A stretch of 64,000 nucleotides of DNA from Thermoproteota archaeon (GTDB lineage: Archaea; Thermoproteota; Methanomethylicia; Methanomethylicales; Methanomethylicaceae): positions 65,386 through 129,385 of the forward strand of contig JARXPE010000001.1 in NCBI GenBank assembly GCA_029887795.1, in the 5' to 3' direction. The position numbers were made by a program, and so were the translations under genes. Position 1 is the first letter of the stretch. Each line of letters starts with the position of its first letter. Below, piece by piece: positions 1 through 9,650 of this stretch. Below the pieces are notes generated by a model, which saw nothing but the letters and a program-made list of their open reading frames with translations, ran no database searches and had not been told where the DNA came from.

Positions 1-618
1 ACAATAGGTCTTGCGATGTCGCTCAAGCCAATCCAACAGAAATTTGGCATCCGGAGGGTCTTGGTATCGACCATGCAGGCACTCTCTGGTGCTGGGTTTT
101 TCGGGGTCCCTTCAATGGCAATTCTGGACAACCTCATCCCATACATAAAGAACGAGGAAGAGAAGGTTGCGCAGGAACTCTTGAAGATTCTCGGGGACTA
201 CCAAGGCGGTTTCAAGTTTGCCAATATAAAGGTCGGTGCGAGCTGCCACAGAGTCTGTGTCTTGGATGGACACACTGAGGCAGTATTCCTCGAGACTGTT
301 GAAGAAGCCACACCAGAGGCTGTTAAAGATTGTATGAGGGAGTTCAGAGGGGAGCCGCAGAGACTGTCTTTGCCATCAGCCCCCGTAAGACCCATAATAG
401 TTAGAGAGGAACCAGACAGACCACAGCCAAGACTAGACAGAATGTCCGGGACACCAGAGAGAGCAAGAGGGATGGCAACTGTCGTAGGTCGGGTGAGAAG
501 CGAGCCCGCACTTGACAATGGGATAAAGTACGTGCTTCTGAGCCATAACACTATCAGAGGGGCTGCTGGGAACGCCATATTGATAGCCGAACTCTTAAAA
601 GCAAAAGGTTTGATATGA
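1..618 (+). CDS. asd: aspartate-semialdehyde dehydrogenase, C-terminal part (5' truncated by window edge)
   Basis: Frame 1 is open from base 1; GASCHRVCVLDGHTEAVFLE and the SHNTIRGAAGNAILIAELL C-terminus are ASADH-like; followed directly by aspartate kinase. Confidence 0.9.
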   Translation, partial: TIGLAMSLKPIQQKFGIRRVLVSTMQALSGAGFFGVPSMAILDNLIPYIKNEEEKVAQELLKILGDYQGGFKFANIKVGASCHRVCVLDGHTEAVFLETVEEATPEAVKDCMREFRGEPQRLSLPSAPVRPIIVREEPDRPQPRLDRMSGTPERARGMATVVGRVRSEPALDNGIKYVLLSHNTIRGAAGNAILIAELLKAKGLI

Positions 619-638
619 AATAAAAGATTGGTGGGAAT

Positions 639-2033
639 ATGAGAGTCGTGATGAAGTTCGGCGGGACTTTAATGGACGGAGCAGAGCAAATAGACAACTC
701 TGCCAATCTTGTTGCCGAGAGAGTGAGAAAGGGCGACGAAGTGATTGTTGTGGTCTCCGCTATGGCGAATGTTACAGACGATCTTGTGGCGATGGGGGAG
801 AGCGCAAGACTCGGGGATATGGAACGCGTGAGGACAAAGATGTCTGAGCTGGAGAAGAGGCACTTAGAGACTGCAGAGAAACTTTGCAAGGATAAGTTGA
901 TGAGGGAGACCGTTGCAAAGATTAAAAGCCTTCTCGATGTACTCAATCAGTGCCTTACCGGGGTATTCCTCTTAAGGGAGCTTACGCCAAGATCGAAAGA
1001 CCTTATTGTTTCATTCGGTGAGAGGCTCTCAGCACCCCTGATGAGGGCTGCATTGGTATCCAAAGGGATAAAGGCAATAGACCTTACCGGAGGAGAGGTC
1101 GGTATAATAACAGACAGCAATTATGGCAACGCCAAACCACTTCTGAATATAACAGAGGTCATGGTAAAAGACAGACTGCTCCCCATCTTGAAGGGAGGGG
1201 TGACGCCGGTAGTCACGGGATTCATTGGACAGGACGAGAATGGCGTAATAACAACCTTGGGCAGGGGTGGTTCTGATTATACAGCCACCATACTTGCATC
1301 CGCCCTAGAGGCTGACGAGGTCTTGATCTGGAAGGACGTGGACGGCATAATGACCGCCGACCCTAAGTTGGTCCCGTCGGCAAAGACAATACCCACCCTG
1401 TCCTATGCCGAAGTTATGGAAATGGCATATTTCGGGGCAAAGGTCCTTCATCCATTGACGGTAACACCTGTTCAAGAAAGAAGGATACCAATCAGAATAG
1501 CGAACGCATACAATCCGAGCAACCCGGGAACTATAATAAAGGAGAAGGGAGAAGGCACAAAGAAGGTCAAGGCAGTAACCGCCATCAAGGATCTGAGCAT
1601 AATAACAACTGGGGGAGCAGGGATGATCGGTGTTCCCAGCGTTGTGGCAAGAGTGTTCTCGACTCTTGCTGAGAACGACATTAATGTTACTATGATCTCC
1701 CAGAGCTCGTCTCAGGCAAACATATCCATGGTGGTGAAGACCGCCGAATTGGAGAAGGCGCTAAAGGCACTTAAGGTTGAATTCAGAAACGGGGATCTCA
1801 TCAGAGACATTCATGCTATTCCGAAAGTGGCGGTAATAGCAATAGTAGGAGAAGGTATGAGGGGCACTAAAGGCATTGCGGCAAAGACCTTCTCAGCCGT
1901 CGCGGAGGCAGGCGTCAACGTCCTTACCATAGCACAGGGCTCTTCTGAATTGAACATATCCTTTGCAGTCCTTGAAGAAGAAATGCAAAAGGCTGTGGAG
2001 GCAGTCCACCGAGCATTCGAGCTGGATAAATGA
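639..2033 (+). CDS. lysC: aspartate kinase
   Basis: VVMKFGGTLMDG N-terminus, GRGGSDYTATILA motif, C-terminal ACT repeats. Confidence 0.95.
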   Translation: MRVVMKFGGTLMDGAEQIDNSANLVAERVRKGDEVIVVVSAMANVTDDLVAMGESARLGDMERVRTKMSELEKRHLETAEKLCKDKLMRETVAKIKSLLDVLNQCLTGVFLLRELTPRSKDLIVSFGERLSAPLMRAALVSKGIKAIDLTGGEVGIITDSNYGNAKPLLNITEVMVKDRLLPILKGGVTPVVTGFIGQDENGVITTLGRGGSDYTATILASALEADEVLIWKDVDGIMTADPKLVPSAKTIPTLSYAEVMEMAYFGAKVLHPLTVTPVQERRIPIRIANAYNPSNPGTIIKEKGEGTKKVKAVTAIKDLSIITTGGAGMIGVPSVVARVFSTLAENDINVTMISQSSSQANISMVVKTAELEKALKALKVEFRNGDLIRDIHAIPKVAVIAIVGEGMRGTKGIAAKTFSAVAEAGVNVLTIAQGSSELNISFAVLEEEMQKAVEAVHRAFELDK

Positions 2034-2111
2034 GGTCTGCTTTCAGTCACCAAATTGGAAGATTATGTAAAGTTTATTAAAAGAGACGAGTAATCGGGTA
2101 GGTTCAAGAGA

Positions 2112-2951
2112 TCACCCATCTTCCGATTTTTTAAGAGTTTCATCAATAATTTTTTCAGCCTCGTCTATCGTCAATGGGATTTTCTGAACTAGACCTTTTG
2201 TTTTTAACTTCGTGAATAGTTTGACTATCAGAGGGGGCTCCATTGATGCCTCGCCTAGGAGTTGCTCTTCGTAAAGCATCTCCCGTGTAGAACCTGAGCC
2301 CAAAATCTTACCTCTGTTCATCAGGATGACTCTATCTATAATGTCAGGCAAAATTTCAACATCATGCGTGGTGAGCACTATGGTGGTGCCTCCTCGGTTT
2401 AAATCCTTTAAGAGATCCAGTAGACCGTTTTTTGACCTCGGATCTAAGTTGGCAGTGGGTTCGTCTAAAAGGAGGATTTTTGGTTTCAATACAAGAGCTG
2501 TGGCTATTGCCACCTTCTTCTTTTCACCATAACTGAGGTGGTGTGGTGGACGATCTGCAAGGTGGGGGATGCCCATGAGTTTAAGAGTCTCGTTTACAAA
2601 TTTTTCGACCTCACACTCATCCATGCCAAGGCTTCTCGGACCATAAGCCACGTCGTCGAAAACGGTGTTGTTGAATAGTTGGTCGTCTGGATCTTGAAAG
2701 ACCACACCTATGCTGCTCCTAACTTCCTCAAATTCCTTGGAGCGAGTTTCCTTTCCGAGAACCTTCACCCATCCATTATTGGGCCTAAGTAAACCTGCCA
2801 TCAATAGGATGAGGGTCGACTTCCCAGCACCATTCGGACCAAGAATACCTAATCGTTCGCCCTCAGATACGCTGAAGGAGACGTTCGATATAGCCTTGAT
2901 GCCGCCAGCGTACGCGTATTCGATTTCGCTTACCTCTATTAGATTTTTCAA
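2112..2951 (-). CDS. cbiO: energy-coupling factor / cobalt-nickel ABC transporter ATP-binding protein
   Basis: Walker A GPNGAGKST, LSYGEKKKVAIA signature, next to CbiQ/CbiM-like genes. Confidence 0.9.
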   Translation of the reverse strand: MKNLIEVSEIEYAYAGGIKAISNVSFSVSEGERLGILGPNGAGKSTLILLMAGLLRPNNGWVKVLGKETRSKEFEEVRSSIGVVFQDPDDQLFNNTVFDDVAYGPRSLGMDECEVEKFVNETLKLMGIPHLADRPPHHLSYGEKKKVAIATALVLKPKILLLDEPTANLDPRSKNGLLDLLKDLNRGGTTIVLTTHDVEILPDIIDRVILMNRGKILGSGSTREMLYEEQLLGEASMEPPLIVKLFTKLKTKGLVQKIPLTIDEAEKIIDETLKKSEDG

Positions 2952-2963
2952 GGGAGACCCCCA

Positions 2964-3767
2964 TTATGCAACATTCGTGAGGGCTAAAAAGATGACGACT
3001 AAAACAGCCAAAATAAATGGAAGGTCAATCAATTTTAGGGAATGTTTTTTGAAAGGTCTGGTCCTCTCGATTGTGAACCCTCTTGCTTTCATGGCGAGAT
3101 ATACGCGTTCAGATCGCTCATACGTTCTTATAAAGAGCGCTGCCAATATTCTTCCAAGATCTCTTAGGTCCTGTGCGTTGATTAGCCTTTTATTTCTGTA
3201 CCGCCTTGCCTCCCTCGCCAAGAGCATTTTTTGGGCTTCGCGAATAGAAACAAAGAGGTACCTGTAGCTCAAAGAGAAGGTCTGAAGGAGTATGTTAGGA
3301 GCCTTGGCTTGAGATAAAACGTTTAAGATCCCATCAATTCCAAATATCGAGGTCAGAATGGTGAGCGCCCCAATGCAGACCCATGCTCTCAGAACGAATT
3401 GCGCAACCCTGTATGTTCCTTCTAATGAGGCGGATGCTGTAAAAACCCACATATTGATTGTGAATAAAGGAGTACCTTCAGTAAAAAAAACTGCAGGAAC
3501 GGAGATCAGAAGGACAAAAAGGGCAAATATCGCTGGTTTTAATAAATATCTCTTGAGGCGGATTTTGAAGGAAATGCCTAGCAGTATGTTTAAACCTCCT
3601 AAAATTAGGAGTTGTAAAATGGAATTTGCAACAAGTGCAGATACTATTATCGACGAGGCGATTATAATCAGGGCTAATGGGCTAATGTTCTTTTTAATGC
3701 TGCTTTGCGTCTCAACCTCAAGGATCTCTTCAAGGGCTCGAACCAAGTCGTTTATTGTTTGAGACAT
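2964..3767 (-). CDS. cbiQ: CbiQ-type transmembrane component of Co/Ni ECF transporter
   Basis: Polytopic; EARRYRNKR and AMKARGF segments typical of CbiQ/EcfT. Confidence 0.85.
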   Translation of the reverse strand: MSQTINDLVRALEEILEVETQSSIKKNISPLALIIIASSIIVSALVANSILQLLILGGLNILLGISFKIRLKRYLLKPAIFALFVLLISVPAVFFTEGTPLFTINMWVFTASASLEGTYRVAQFVLRAWVCIGALTILTSIFGIDGILNVLSQAKAPNILLQTFSLSYRYLFVSIREAQKMLLAREARRYRNKRLINAQDLRDLGRILAALFIRTYERSERVYLAMKARGFTIERTRPFKKHSLKLIDLPFILAVLVVIFLALTNVA

Positions 3768-4078
3768 TACTTAGTATCACTCTTTGCTCGAATTTTTAAT
3801 AATAGTTTTCCAACAGCATATGTCAAAGCGAAGATGGCGATTGTGGAGATCATCCCTAATACCAGCGAGGTCCAGACGGTGTCGAACCATGGAACAGAAT
3901 ACTCGGGGAATGGTGCTGTGAGTATGTTATTACCAATAACACCTAATTGTTCTGCTACCATGTCAAGAGTTTCATTGGACTCGTAGAGGACGAAAGTCCC
4001 TAATATGACGAAAGTGAGTGCGATTATCAGCCCATAGAGTATTCCTTTCTCAGTTTTTTTCAAGCGGCAACCCTCCAA
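3767..4078 (-). CDS. PDGLE/CbiN-like small membrane component
   Basis: About 100 aa with two TM segments between cbiM- and cbiQ-like genes; overlaps the cbiM-like ORF. Confidence 0.65.
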   Translation of the reverse strand: MEGCRLKKTEKGILYGLIIALTFVILGTFVLYESNETLDMVAEQLGVIGNNILTAPFPEYSVPWFDTVWTSLVLGMISTIAIFALTYAVGKLLLKIRAKSDTK

Positions 4079-4751
4079 CTTGATGAATTTTAAAACTCGA
4101 AAGGTGTCTGAACGTGGGGCTTAAATTAAGTACTTCGGGCTTCGAAGTAATTAAAAGTTTCAGAAGAGCTGCGGTCACCAGACCTTCTGCCAAACCTATA
4201 ATGGAATGGTGAATGGCCATAGCAGGGACTGCTATTGATACGCCGTAGAGAAATGTAGGAACCGAAAGCCCAAGCTCAAGTCCTGCCGAGGTAGCCGCTA
4301 GAACATCTCCTACGAAACCTGATATGAATGCGCCCACAAAGAGCTGTTTGCCTTTCGTAGCTCTTATTATAAATACAAACAGGATGTATGGGACGAGAAC
4401 TCCCACCACGCCCATGTTGAGGACGTTCGCCCCTAGGGCTGTTATGCCGCCGTCTCCAAAGAGCAGACATTGGAGAACCAATATGATAGTCATTGAAATG
4501 AGGCCTGTTGATGGACCCAGCAGTATACCGAGTGAGGCGCCACCGAGGAGATGTGCTGTCGTGCCTCCGATCACCGGGTAGTTCATCATCTGGGCTGCAA
4601 AGAACAGCGCCGTGAGAAGCGCCATGAGCGGAACCATCCTCTCGTCCAGTTCGCTCTTCACTCTCCTGAAAGAAATAGCCCAAAAGATTACAACGACCAC
4701 GTAGGTCGTCACGATTACTGCGGGGCTCAGAAAGCCGTCAGGAATGTGCAT
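4050..4751 (-). CDS. cbiM: CbiM-type substrate-binding component of Co/Ni transporter
   Basis: MHIPDGFLSPAV N-terminus, metal-binding N-terminal His. Confidence 0.95.
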   Translation of the reverse strand: MHIPDGFLSPAVIVTTYVVVVIFWAISFRRVKSELDERMVPLMALLTALFFAAQMMNYPVIGGTTAHLLGGASLGILLGPSTGLISMTIILVLQCLLFGDGGITALGANVLNMGVVGVLVPYILFVFIIRATKGKQLFVGAFISGFVGDVLAATSAGLELGLSVPTFLYGVSIAVPAMAIHHSIIGLAEGLVTAALLKLLITSKPEVLNLSPTFRHLSSFKIHQVGGLPLEKN

Positions 4752-4875
4752 ACAAGCTTCACTTTTTTCCTTGGTGTTACTAATTTAATTAAAAATATTA
4801 CTATAAAAACTTTCGCTTAGGAGGGGGCGCCAAGGCAATTTTTGTTCTATCGGCTGATTAAAAAGTCGAAGATTA

Positions 4876-5547
4876 TTACTTTTTTTGTAGCAATCTTCCT
4901 CGGTCCATCCTATGTATTTGATCTGCGATCTTGATCAATTCTGGATCGTGTGTCGATACGATTATGGTCTTCCCTTTGTCTCTCAGATCTTGCAATAGTC
5001 GATAAATTATTCTTGAGGTGTCCTCATCGACGAATACTGTTGGCTCATCAGCGAACAGGTACTGGGGGTCCTTTATTAGAGCCCTGACAAAGGCCACCCT
5101 TTGTTGTTCCCCTCCAGAGAGTTGCTCCACGAGATGATTTGCCCTCTCCATGACGCCCAGCTTCGAGAGTAGCTCGACTGCTCTTTCCATAAAGTCTGCG
5201 GGATCTGAGTCCTTAGCGTAGAGCGGGAGGAGGACATTTTCTAAGGCAGTGTATTGAGGCAGGAGGTTTATGTGTTGAAATACGAACCCGAAGTTCTCTC
5301 TCCTGAAGCTCGTCTTCCAGTAGTCAGAATACCCCAAGACAGACTCACCATCGTAAAAGATCTCGCCAGAGGTCGGCGTCAATATCAAGCCTATTATGCT
5401 CAACAGGGTCGTCTTGCCACAGCCGCTCGGACCTGTCAGAACCACAATGCTGCCATCTTCGATCTTCATACTTATGTCTTGAACTGCCACGACTTCGTTA
5501 AATTTTCCTTTATTGTAAATCTTTGTGATTCCGCGGAGCTCTATCAT
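4876..5547 (-). CDS. ABC transporter ATP-binding protein (LolD/MacB type)
   Basis: GPSGCGKTT, LSGGEQQRVAFVRAL; overlaps the FtsX-like permease gene. Confidence 0.9.
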   Translation of the reverse strand: MIELRGITKIYNKGKFNEVVAVQDISMKIEDGSIVVLTGPSGCGKTTLLSIIGLILTPTSGEIFYDGESVLGYSDYWKTSFRRENFGFVFQHINLLPQYTALENVLLPLYAKDSDPADFMERAVELLSKLGVMERANHLVEQLSGGEQQRVAFVRALIKDPQYLFADEPTVFVDEDTSRIIYRLLQDLRDKGKTIIVSTHDPELIKIADQIHRMDRGRLLQKK

Positions 5548-6728
5548 GCAGCAGCCCTCCTCATGGCAAGTTCAGGATCTGTGATGGCATTCAACCATGC
5601 GGGGACGACAGTGGTTATTATGAGGGGAATAACAGTGACCGCGTAGATTGAGAATACCGAGGTCCAACTGATAAATACAGGAAGCCTGAATTCCCTTGGG
5701 AGAAATGCCCATCCAAGCAGAATGTCAACAAGACCAGGCGCGTTGAAGTAAGCAGCGTATACATATCCAAGAATCATCCCTAGAGATGTTGCAAAGAAGC
5801 CAAGTACAAGGCTTTCCACAAGTCGGACCTCTATAATGTCGAGTGTGGTGAAGCCAAAAGTCTTCAGGAGCCCGACCTCAAACTTAGACTCGTGACCGAC
5901 TACGACCGCCTGACTGAACGCGACGAGTGCGGCCCCCACAAGTAGAATTGTCCATAGTGTCACAAAGATCCCACCCCTCGCGCCGTATGCAGCCTTGTAA
6001 CCCCGCAGTAAAAGATCCTGATCAAGTATCCTTGCGTTCGGCAGGAACGACATCTTTGCGGCAACGTTTGCGGGTTGTTCGTAATCCTCCACATAAACCG
6101 CAAAATCAGTGACATACCCGTCAGGCATCCTGAAAAACTGCCTTGCGTCTTGTATGGACATCACAATCATGTCTGCAGTGTATATGGAGGAGGCATCAGA
6201 GAATAAACCTACAACATGAAATTTGTTGGCTTCCACAGATTCACTCAGTAAAATTATGTCGTCTCCAACCTTTACATTCAAAAGACCTGCTATGAGTTTG
6301 CCAATGACAATATTTCCCTTGCCGGCGTCATCAGGCGTAAGAAAACGACCACTTTCTATGCTTCCAAAACTTGTATATTGGATGGATGAGGTATCGAGTC
6401 CGATAACCGTGAAGGTGTATGTGGATATTCCAGCATATCCCCATATTCTAGGAATTACCGCTTTAACTCCCTCTACTCCAGCAATGGTTTTAGCATATTC
6501 CAATGGAATGAGCTCGACCCTTCCAGCCTTGAGGTACTGAACTGTAAGATCCGGGGCCGTTTTGACGCTGATCTCGGCCTCTCTCTCAAGCCCTTCTTTT
6601 GTAAAGAGTACTGCAGATACCATTGTAGTAGCTATAAGGAAAGTCACTATTATGACTGCGCTTCTCATCCTATACCTACTGAGGCAATCGAAAGAATAAC
6701 GCAGTAAATTTTTGTGCTTCTTTAACAA
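5544..6728 (-). CDS. FtsX/MacB-type ABC transporter permease
   Basis: N-terminal TM, extracytoplasmic domain, three C-terminal TMs; paired with the ATPase. Confidence 0.85.
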   Translation of the reverse strand: MLKKHKNLLRYSFDCLSRYRMRSAVIIVTFLIATTMVSAVLFTKEGLEREAEISVKTAPDLTVQYLKAGRVELIPLEYAKTIAGVEGVKAVIPRIWGYAGISTYTFTVIGLDTSSIQYTSFGSIESGRFLTPDDAGKGNIVIGKLIAGLLNVKVGDDIILLSESVEANKFHVVGLFSDASSIYTADMIVMSIQDARQFFRMPDGYVTDFAVYVEDYEQPANVAAKMSFLPNARILDQDLLLRGYKAAYGARGGIFVTLWTILLVGAALVAFSQAVVVGHESKFEVGLLKTFGFTTLDIIEVRLVESLVLGFFATSLGMILGYVYAAYFNAPGLVDILLGWAFLPREFRLPVFISWTSVFSIYAVTVIPLIITTVVPAWLNAITDPELAMRRAAA

Positions 6729-6729
6729 G

Positions 6730-7053
6730 TTAACCCCTCCTTGTAGTCAAATTAAAACCAGGCACGCTTTCGTGATAATCTTTCAACTTCAGCGGGGTGT
6801 CAATGAAACTCGAAGGCACTACATAATCATACCCCCCAGGTATGTCGTAAAGTGAGCGGACAAAGACCTCTAATAAGGGGTTTCTGGTACCCTCATAGTT
6901 AGTCCCGATAGCTATGCTGGGGAGACCTATAGTGTATCTAAGTTCCTTGAAATATTCCCGGCTTTGCCAAGAGACCTGATTTGTGATGCAAGTGAGCATA
7001 AGTGCGGAGGTGAGTATGATCGCCATAATTGGCATAAAGTAGATTTTTTTCAT
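6730..7053 (-). CDS. hypothetical exported or membrane-anchored protein
   Basis: Hydrophobic N-terminus, 1-nt gap to the permease gene. Confidence 0.6.
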   Translation of the reverse strand: MKKIYFMPIMAIILTSALMLTCITNQVSWQSREYFKELRYTIGLPSIAIGTNYEGTRNPLLEVFVRSLYDIPGGYDYVVPSSFIDTPLKLKDYHESVPGFNLTTRRG

Positions 7054-7065
7054 TAAAGTCCCCCA

Positions 7066-7554
7066 CTATTTTTTGGTCGGGATTATTACAAGGTACCTAA
7101 ATTTGCCCTCATATCCATAAGAGGTAAGCTCCACTACATTATCCACCCCAGCTTGAATCAGTGTGACAAAACAGCACGATGCAATCGAAGTGTTTACCAC
7201 TTGGGTGGTTTCAATCCATGTTTCACCCAAAGGAATTCCGTTGAATTTTATGAAAATATTGCCCTTTCTCTCCACACTCAAAGGCTGAATCCCTAAGATC
7301 ATTATAGACTGCCCGCCGGCACCCGAGTATTGAAAAATATCTTTAAAAGTCTCTCCGTTTCTGATGGTGAAGTTGTTTGAAACATAGGTGTTCTCGTCGA
7401 TCCATCCACGCGGGAGAGGTGTTTTTTGAAAAGGATTGAAGTACGGATGTGCATAGAGAAAGACACCTACAACTGCAGAGATGCCAAATACGGATATTAC
7501 AGCCACAATCAATAGTAATCTGAAGGGATGTGTGATACCTCTCAATTTTATCAA
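7066..7554 (-). CDS. hypothetical membrane-anchored extracytoplasmic protein
   Basis: N-terminal TM followed by beta-rich-looking domain, same apparent operon. Confidence 0.6.
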   Translation of the reverse strand: MIKLRGITHPFRLLLIVAVISVFGISAVVGVFLYAHPYFNPFQKTPLPRGWIDENTYVSNNFTIRNGETFKDIFQYSGAGGQSIMILGIQPLSVERKGNIFIKFNGIPLGETWIETTQVVNTSIASCCFVTLIQAGVDNVVELTSYGYEGKFRYLVIIPTKK

Positions 7555-7658
7555 CCATTATTTTTAAAGGGGGCTCTAATAAATATGCACCCTCTAACTC
7601 ATATTATAAGAATTCAATTCCATAATGTTTATGTCTATTAGTCGAGAGTTTTACACGG

Positions 7659-8321
7659 GTGAATTTAATGAAAGGCAATTACATAATAGCGGGAGTGTTC
7701 GTAGTAGTCGCATTGGTATTAATAGGGACGGGCGGATATTACTACTACACATATTATGGAACACCAAGGTGCGAGGCTTGCGGCATGATAATAACCCCAG
7801 AGATGGATGCCAACATCAAAATGATCGATCTTAACACCAACCAGAGGGTATGGACCTGCTGCCCCGGGTGCATGTTGAGATCTGTCGCTGCACATCCGAA
7901 TGTGCACATAGAGGCTCTAGATAGTTGGTACGGTACGGCCGCACAAAAGATAGTAATAGAAATTAGGAACGGTGAAGTCGTGAGCGTTAGCCCAGAAACC
8001 GCCAGGATACTCTTGGGCTCAAAGATAGTAAAGAGCTGCGCCAACAACAGGATTGCCATTAATGAGACCTCTGCGGCACTTCTCCTACAGAACGGTTGGA
8101 ATCCCAACAATCCGCTAGCGGTATTTAAGAACCCATTGCCTGAAGGGACGCCTGTATTAACTGTGGCTCAGGCTTTGCCAGGGCTCAAGCAGATGGGCAT
8201 CCAATATGTGCCACCATCGGCAGCGTTCTTGGGAAGCATTGTGGTCATAGGAATAGTAGTTCTCCTAATCGGGATCTTCGCCTGGAAGAAGTTGGTAGCA
8301 CCAAAAGCCAAGCCTGTGTAA
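7659..8321 (+). CDS. NosL-like copper-binding/chaperone-type membrane protein
   Basis: N-terminal TM, CEACGMIITPEMDANIKMID (CxxCGM motif), second CCPGCM motif, C-terminal TM. Confidence 0.7.
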   Translation: MNLMKGNYIIAGVFVVVALVLIGTGGYYYYTYYGTPRCEACGMIITPEMDANIKMIDLNTNQRVWTCCPGCMLRSVAAHPNVHIEALDSWYGTAAQKIVIEIRNGEVVSVSPETARILLGSKIVKSCANNRIAINETSAALLLQNGWNPNNPLAVFKNPLPEGTPVLTVAQALPGLKQMGIQYVPPSAAFLGSIVVIGIVVLLIGIFAWKKLVAPKAKPV

Positions 8322-8363
8322 TAACCATCAGTTCATATAGAACCAAAAAAAGAGGCATGAAGA

Positions 8364-9155
8364 ATGATATGGACGCCCCTTACGGCTGTGATGGTAATAT
8401 TGGGCGTTTTTGGGCTAGCGCTTATGCTCTACACGGTTCCGAAGGCATACAAAATCAGTAAGAGGGTATCAAAGGCATCACTCGAAGAGAGGTACGGCTT
8501 GGAGAAGGAGTACTATCTCCTCTCTACAGTGGTTTGGGTCGTGCTGATCACTAGGATCGTTGCCAGCGTACTATTCTGGGTCACTAATGAGAGCCTCATC
8601 CCTCTCGTACCGGGGGCGATGTGCCAGTTCGGTGTAAACCAGGCGGGGGCGCCATACTCTTGGATTGATAACGGAGTCAAGCTTATCGTTCTGCTGGTAT
8701 ATGGAATATGGCTAAGTCTTGACTTTCTCAACAGGAGAGTGAAGGGTGCTCCGCTGATGCGGGCGCTTTCTAGGCTCTTTCTTTTATTGGCACCTATCCT
8801 TGTACTTGACCTCGCTTTGGATCTTGGGTTTTACTTTACCGTCAGTGCTGTGACTGTCCCATGCTGCAGGGTTGTATTTACAGCTGAAAGCCCGATTCCA
8901 TGCCCATACTGCTTCGTTTTCCATGATGCACCAATGTTCATCGTAGTTATTGCATGCTATGGACTTGCTATATCGCTGGTAATATGGAGCTTTGTAATCA
9001 GATATTTTATGCAGAAGATACCTGAGATGGAGAATATAGGAATGGAGGCAGTTCGAAGGCTTGTCACTTTGGCGCTGGGTTTTGCTGTTATGGGAACGGT
9101 TGCGCTCATTCCTGCGGTAATGCAAGTCATGGGACCCGCCGTACCGCTCCACTAG
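8364..9155 (+). CDS. polytopic membrane protein with extracytoplasmic-looking Cys motifs
   Basis: Several TM segments; VPCCRVVF and PCPYCFVFHDAP motifs. Confidence 0.6.
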   Translation: MIWTPLTAVMVILGVFGLALMLYTVPKAYKISKRVSKASLEERYGLEKEYYLLSTVVWVVLITRIVASVLFWVTNESLIPLVPGAMCQFGVNQAGAPYSWIDNGVKLIVLLVYGIWLSLDFLNRRVKGAPLMRALSRLFLLLAPILVLDLALDLGFYFTVSAVTVPCCRVVFTAESPIPCPYCFVFHDAPMFIVVIACYGLAISLVIWSFVIRYFMQKIPEMENIGMEAVRRLVTLALGFAVMGTVALIPAVMQVMGPAVPLH

Positions 9156-9566
9156 GTGATCACAGTGAAAATCTCTCCTCCTAAGCTGGTAATAATCCTA
9201 ACAGCTTTGGCGGTTGTAATCACTGGTGTCACATATGCATACATCAGAACTCAGCAGTCTTCTATTATGATTGAGCAGAATGTTGATGTGGTTGAAATCG
9301 AGGTGAACAGGAGAACCGCAGTTCTGGTGAGCGTTACACTCAGGAACAATGGTCCACCCTTGATATTGGAGGGGGCGAACCTTGTCAAGATTCAATCAGG
9401 CATAACTTTGGCATCGTCCAAATTCTCCCCACCCATAATACTTTACACGGGTAATGTCACAAAGATCCCCATCTCATACCAGCTTGATAAGGAAGGGGCA
9501 GACTATTTCCTGCAAATATTCACAAACAAAGGCACAGCTATAAGATGCACAGTCTCATATCCTTAG
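9156..9566 (+). CDS. hypothetical membrane-anchored protein
   Basis: N-terminal TM; GTG start immediately after the previous stop. Confidence 0.55.
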   Translation: MITVKISPPKLVIILTALAVVITGVTYAYIRTQQSSIMIEQNVDVVEIEVNRRTAVLVSVTLRNNGPPLILEGANLVKIQSGITLASSKFSPPIILYTGNVTKIPISYQLDKEGADYFLQIFTNKGTAIRCTVSYP

Positions 9567-9650
9567 CCAGTATAATTTTTTTAAAAATAAAATTCAATAT
9601 GTAAAAATTTTTAAGTATTTTGAATTATAATTAAAGTCTAGGGAGTCCTT

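Noticed and set aside
4276-4683. 135-aa ORF inside cbiM on the same strand
   Set aside because: Out-of-frame shadow; low-complexity Arg/His/Gly composition
4752-4875. Possible NikR operator upstream of cbiM
   Set aside because: Region is AT-rich; no convincing palindrome with the expected spacing
7625-7834. 69-aa ORF overlapping the NosL-like gene
   Set aside because: Alternative frame of a better supported CDS
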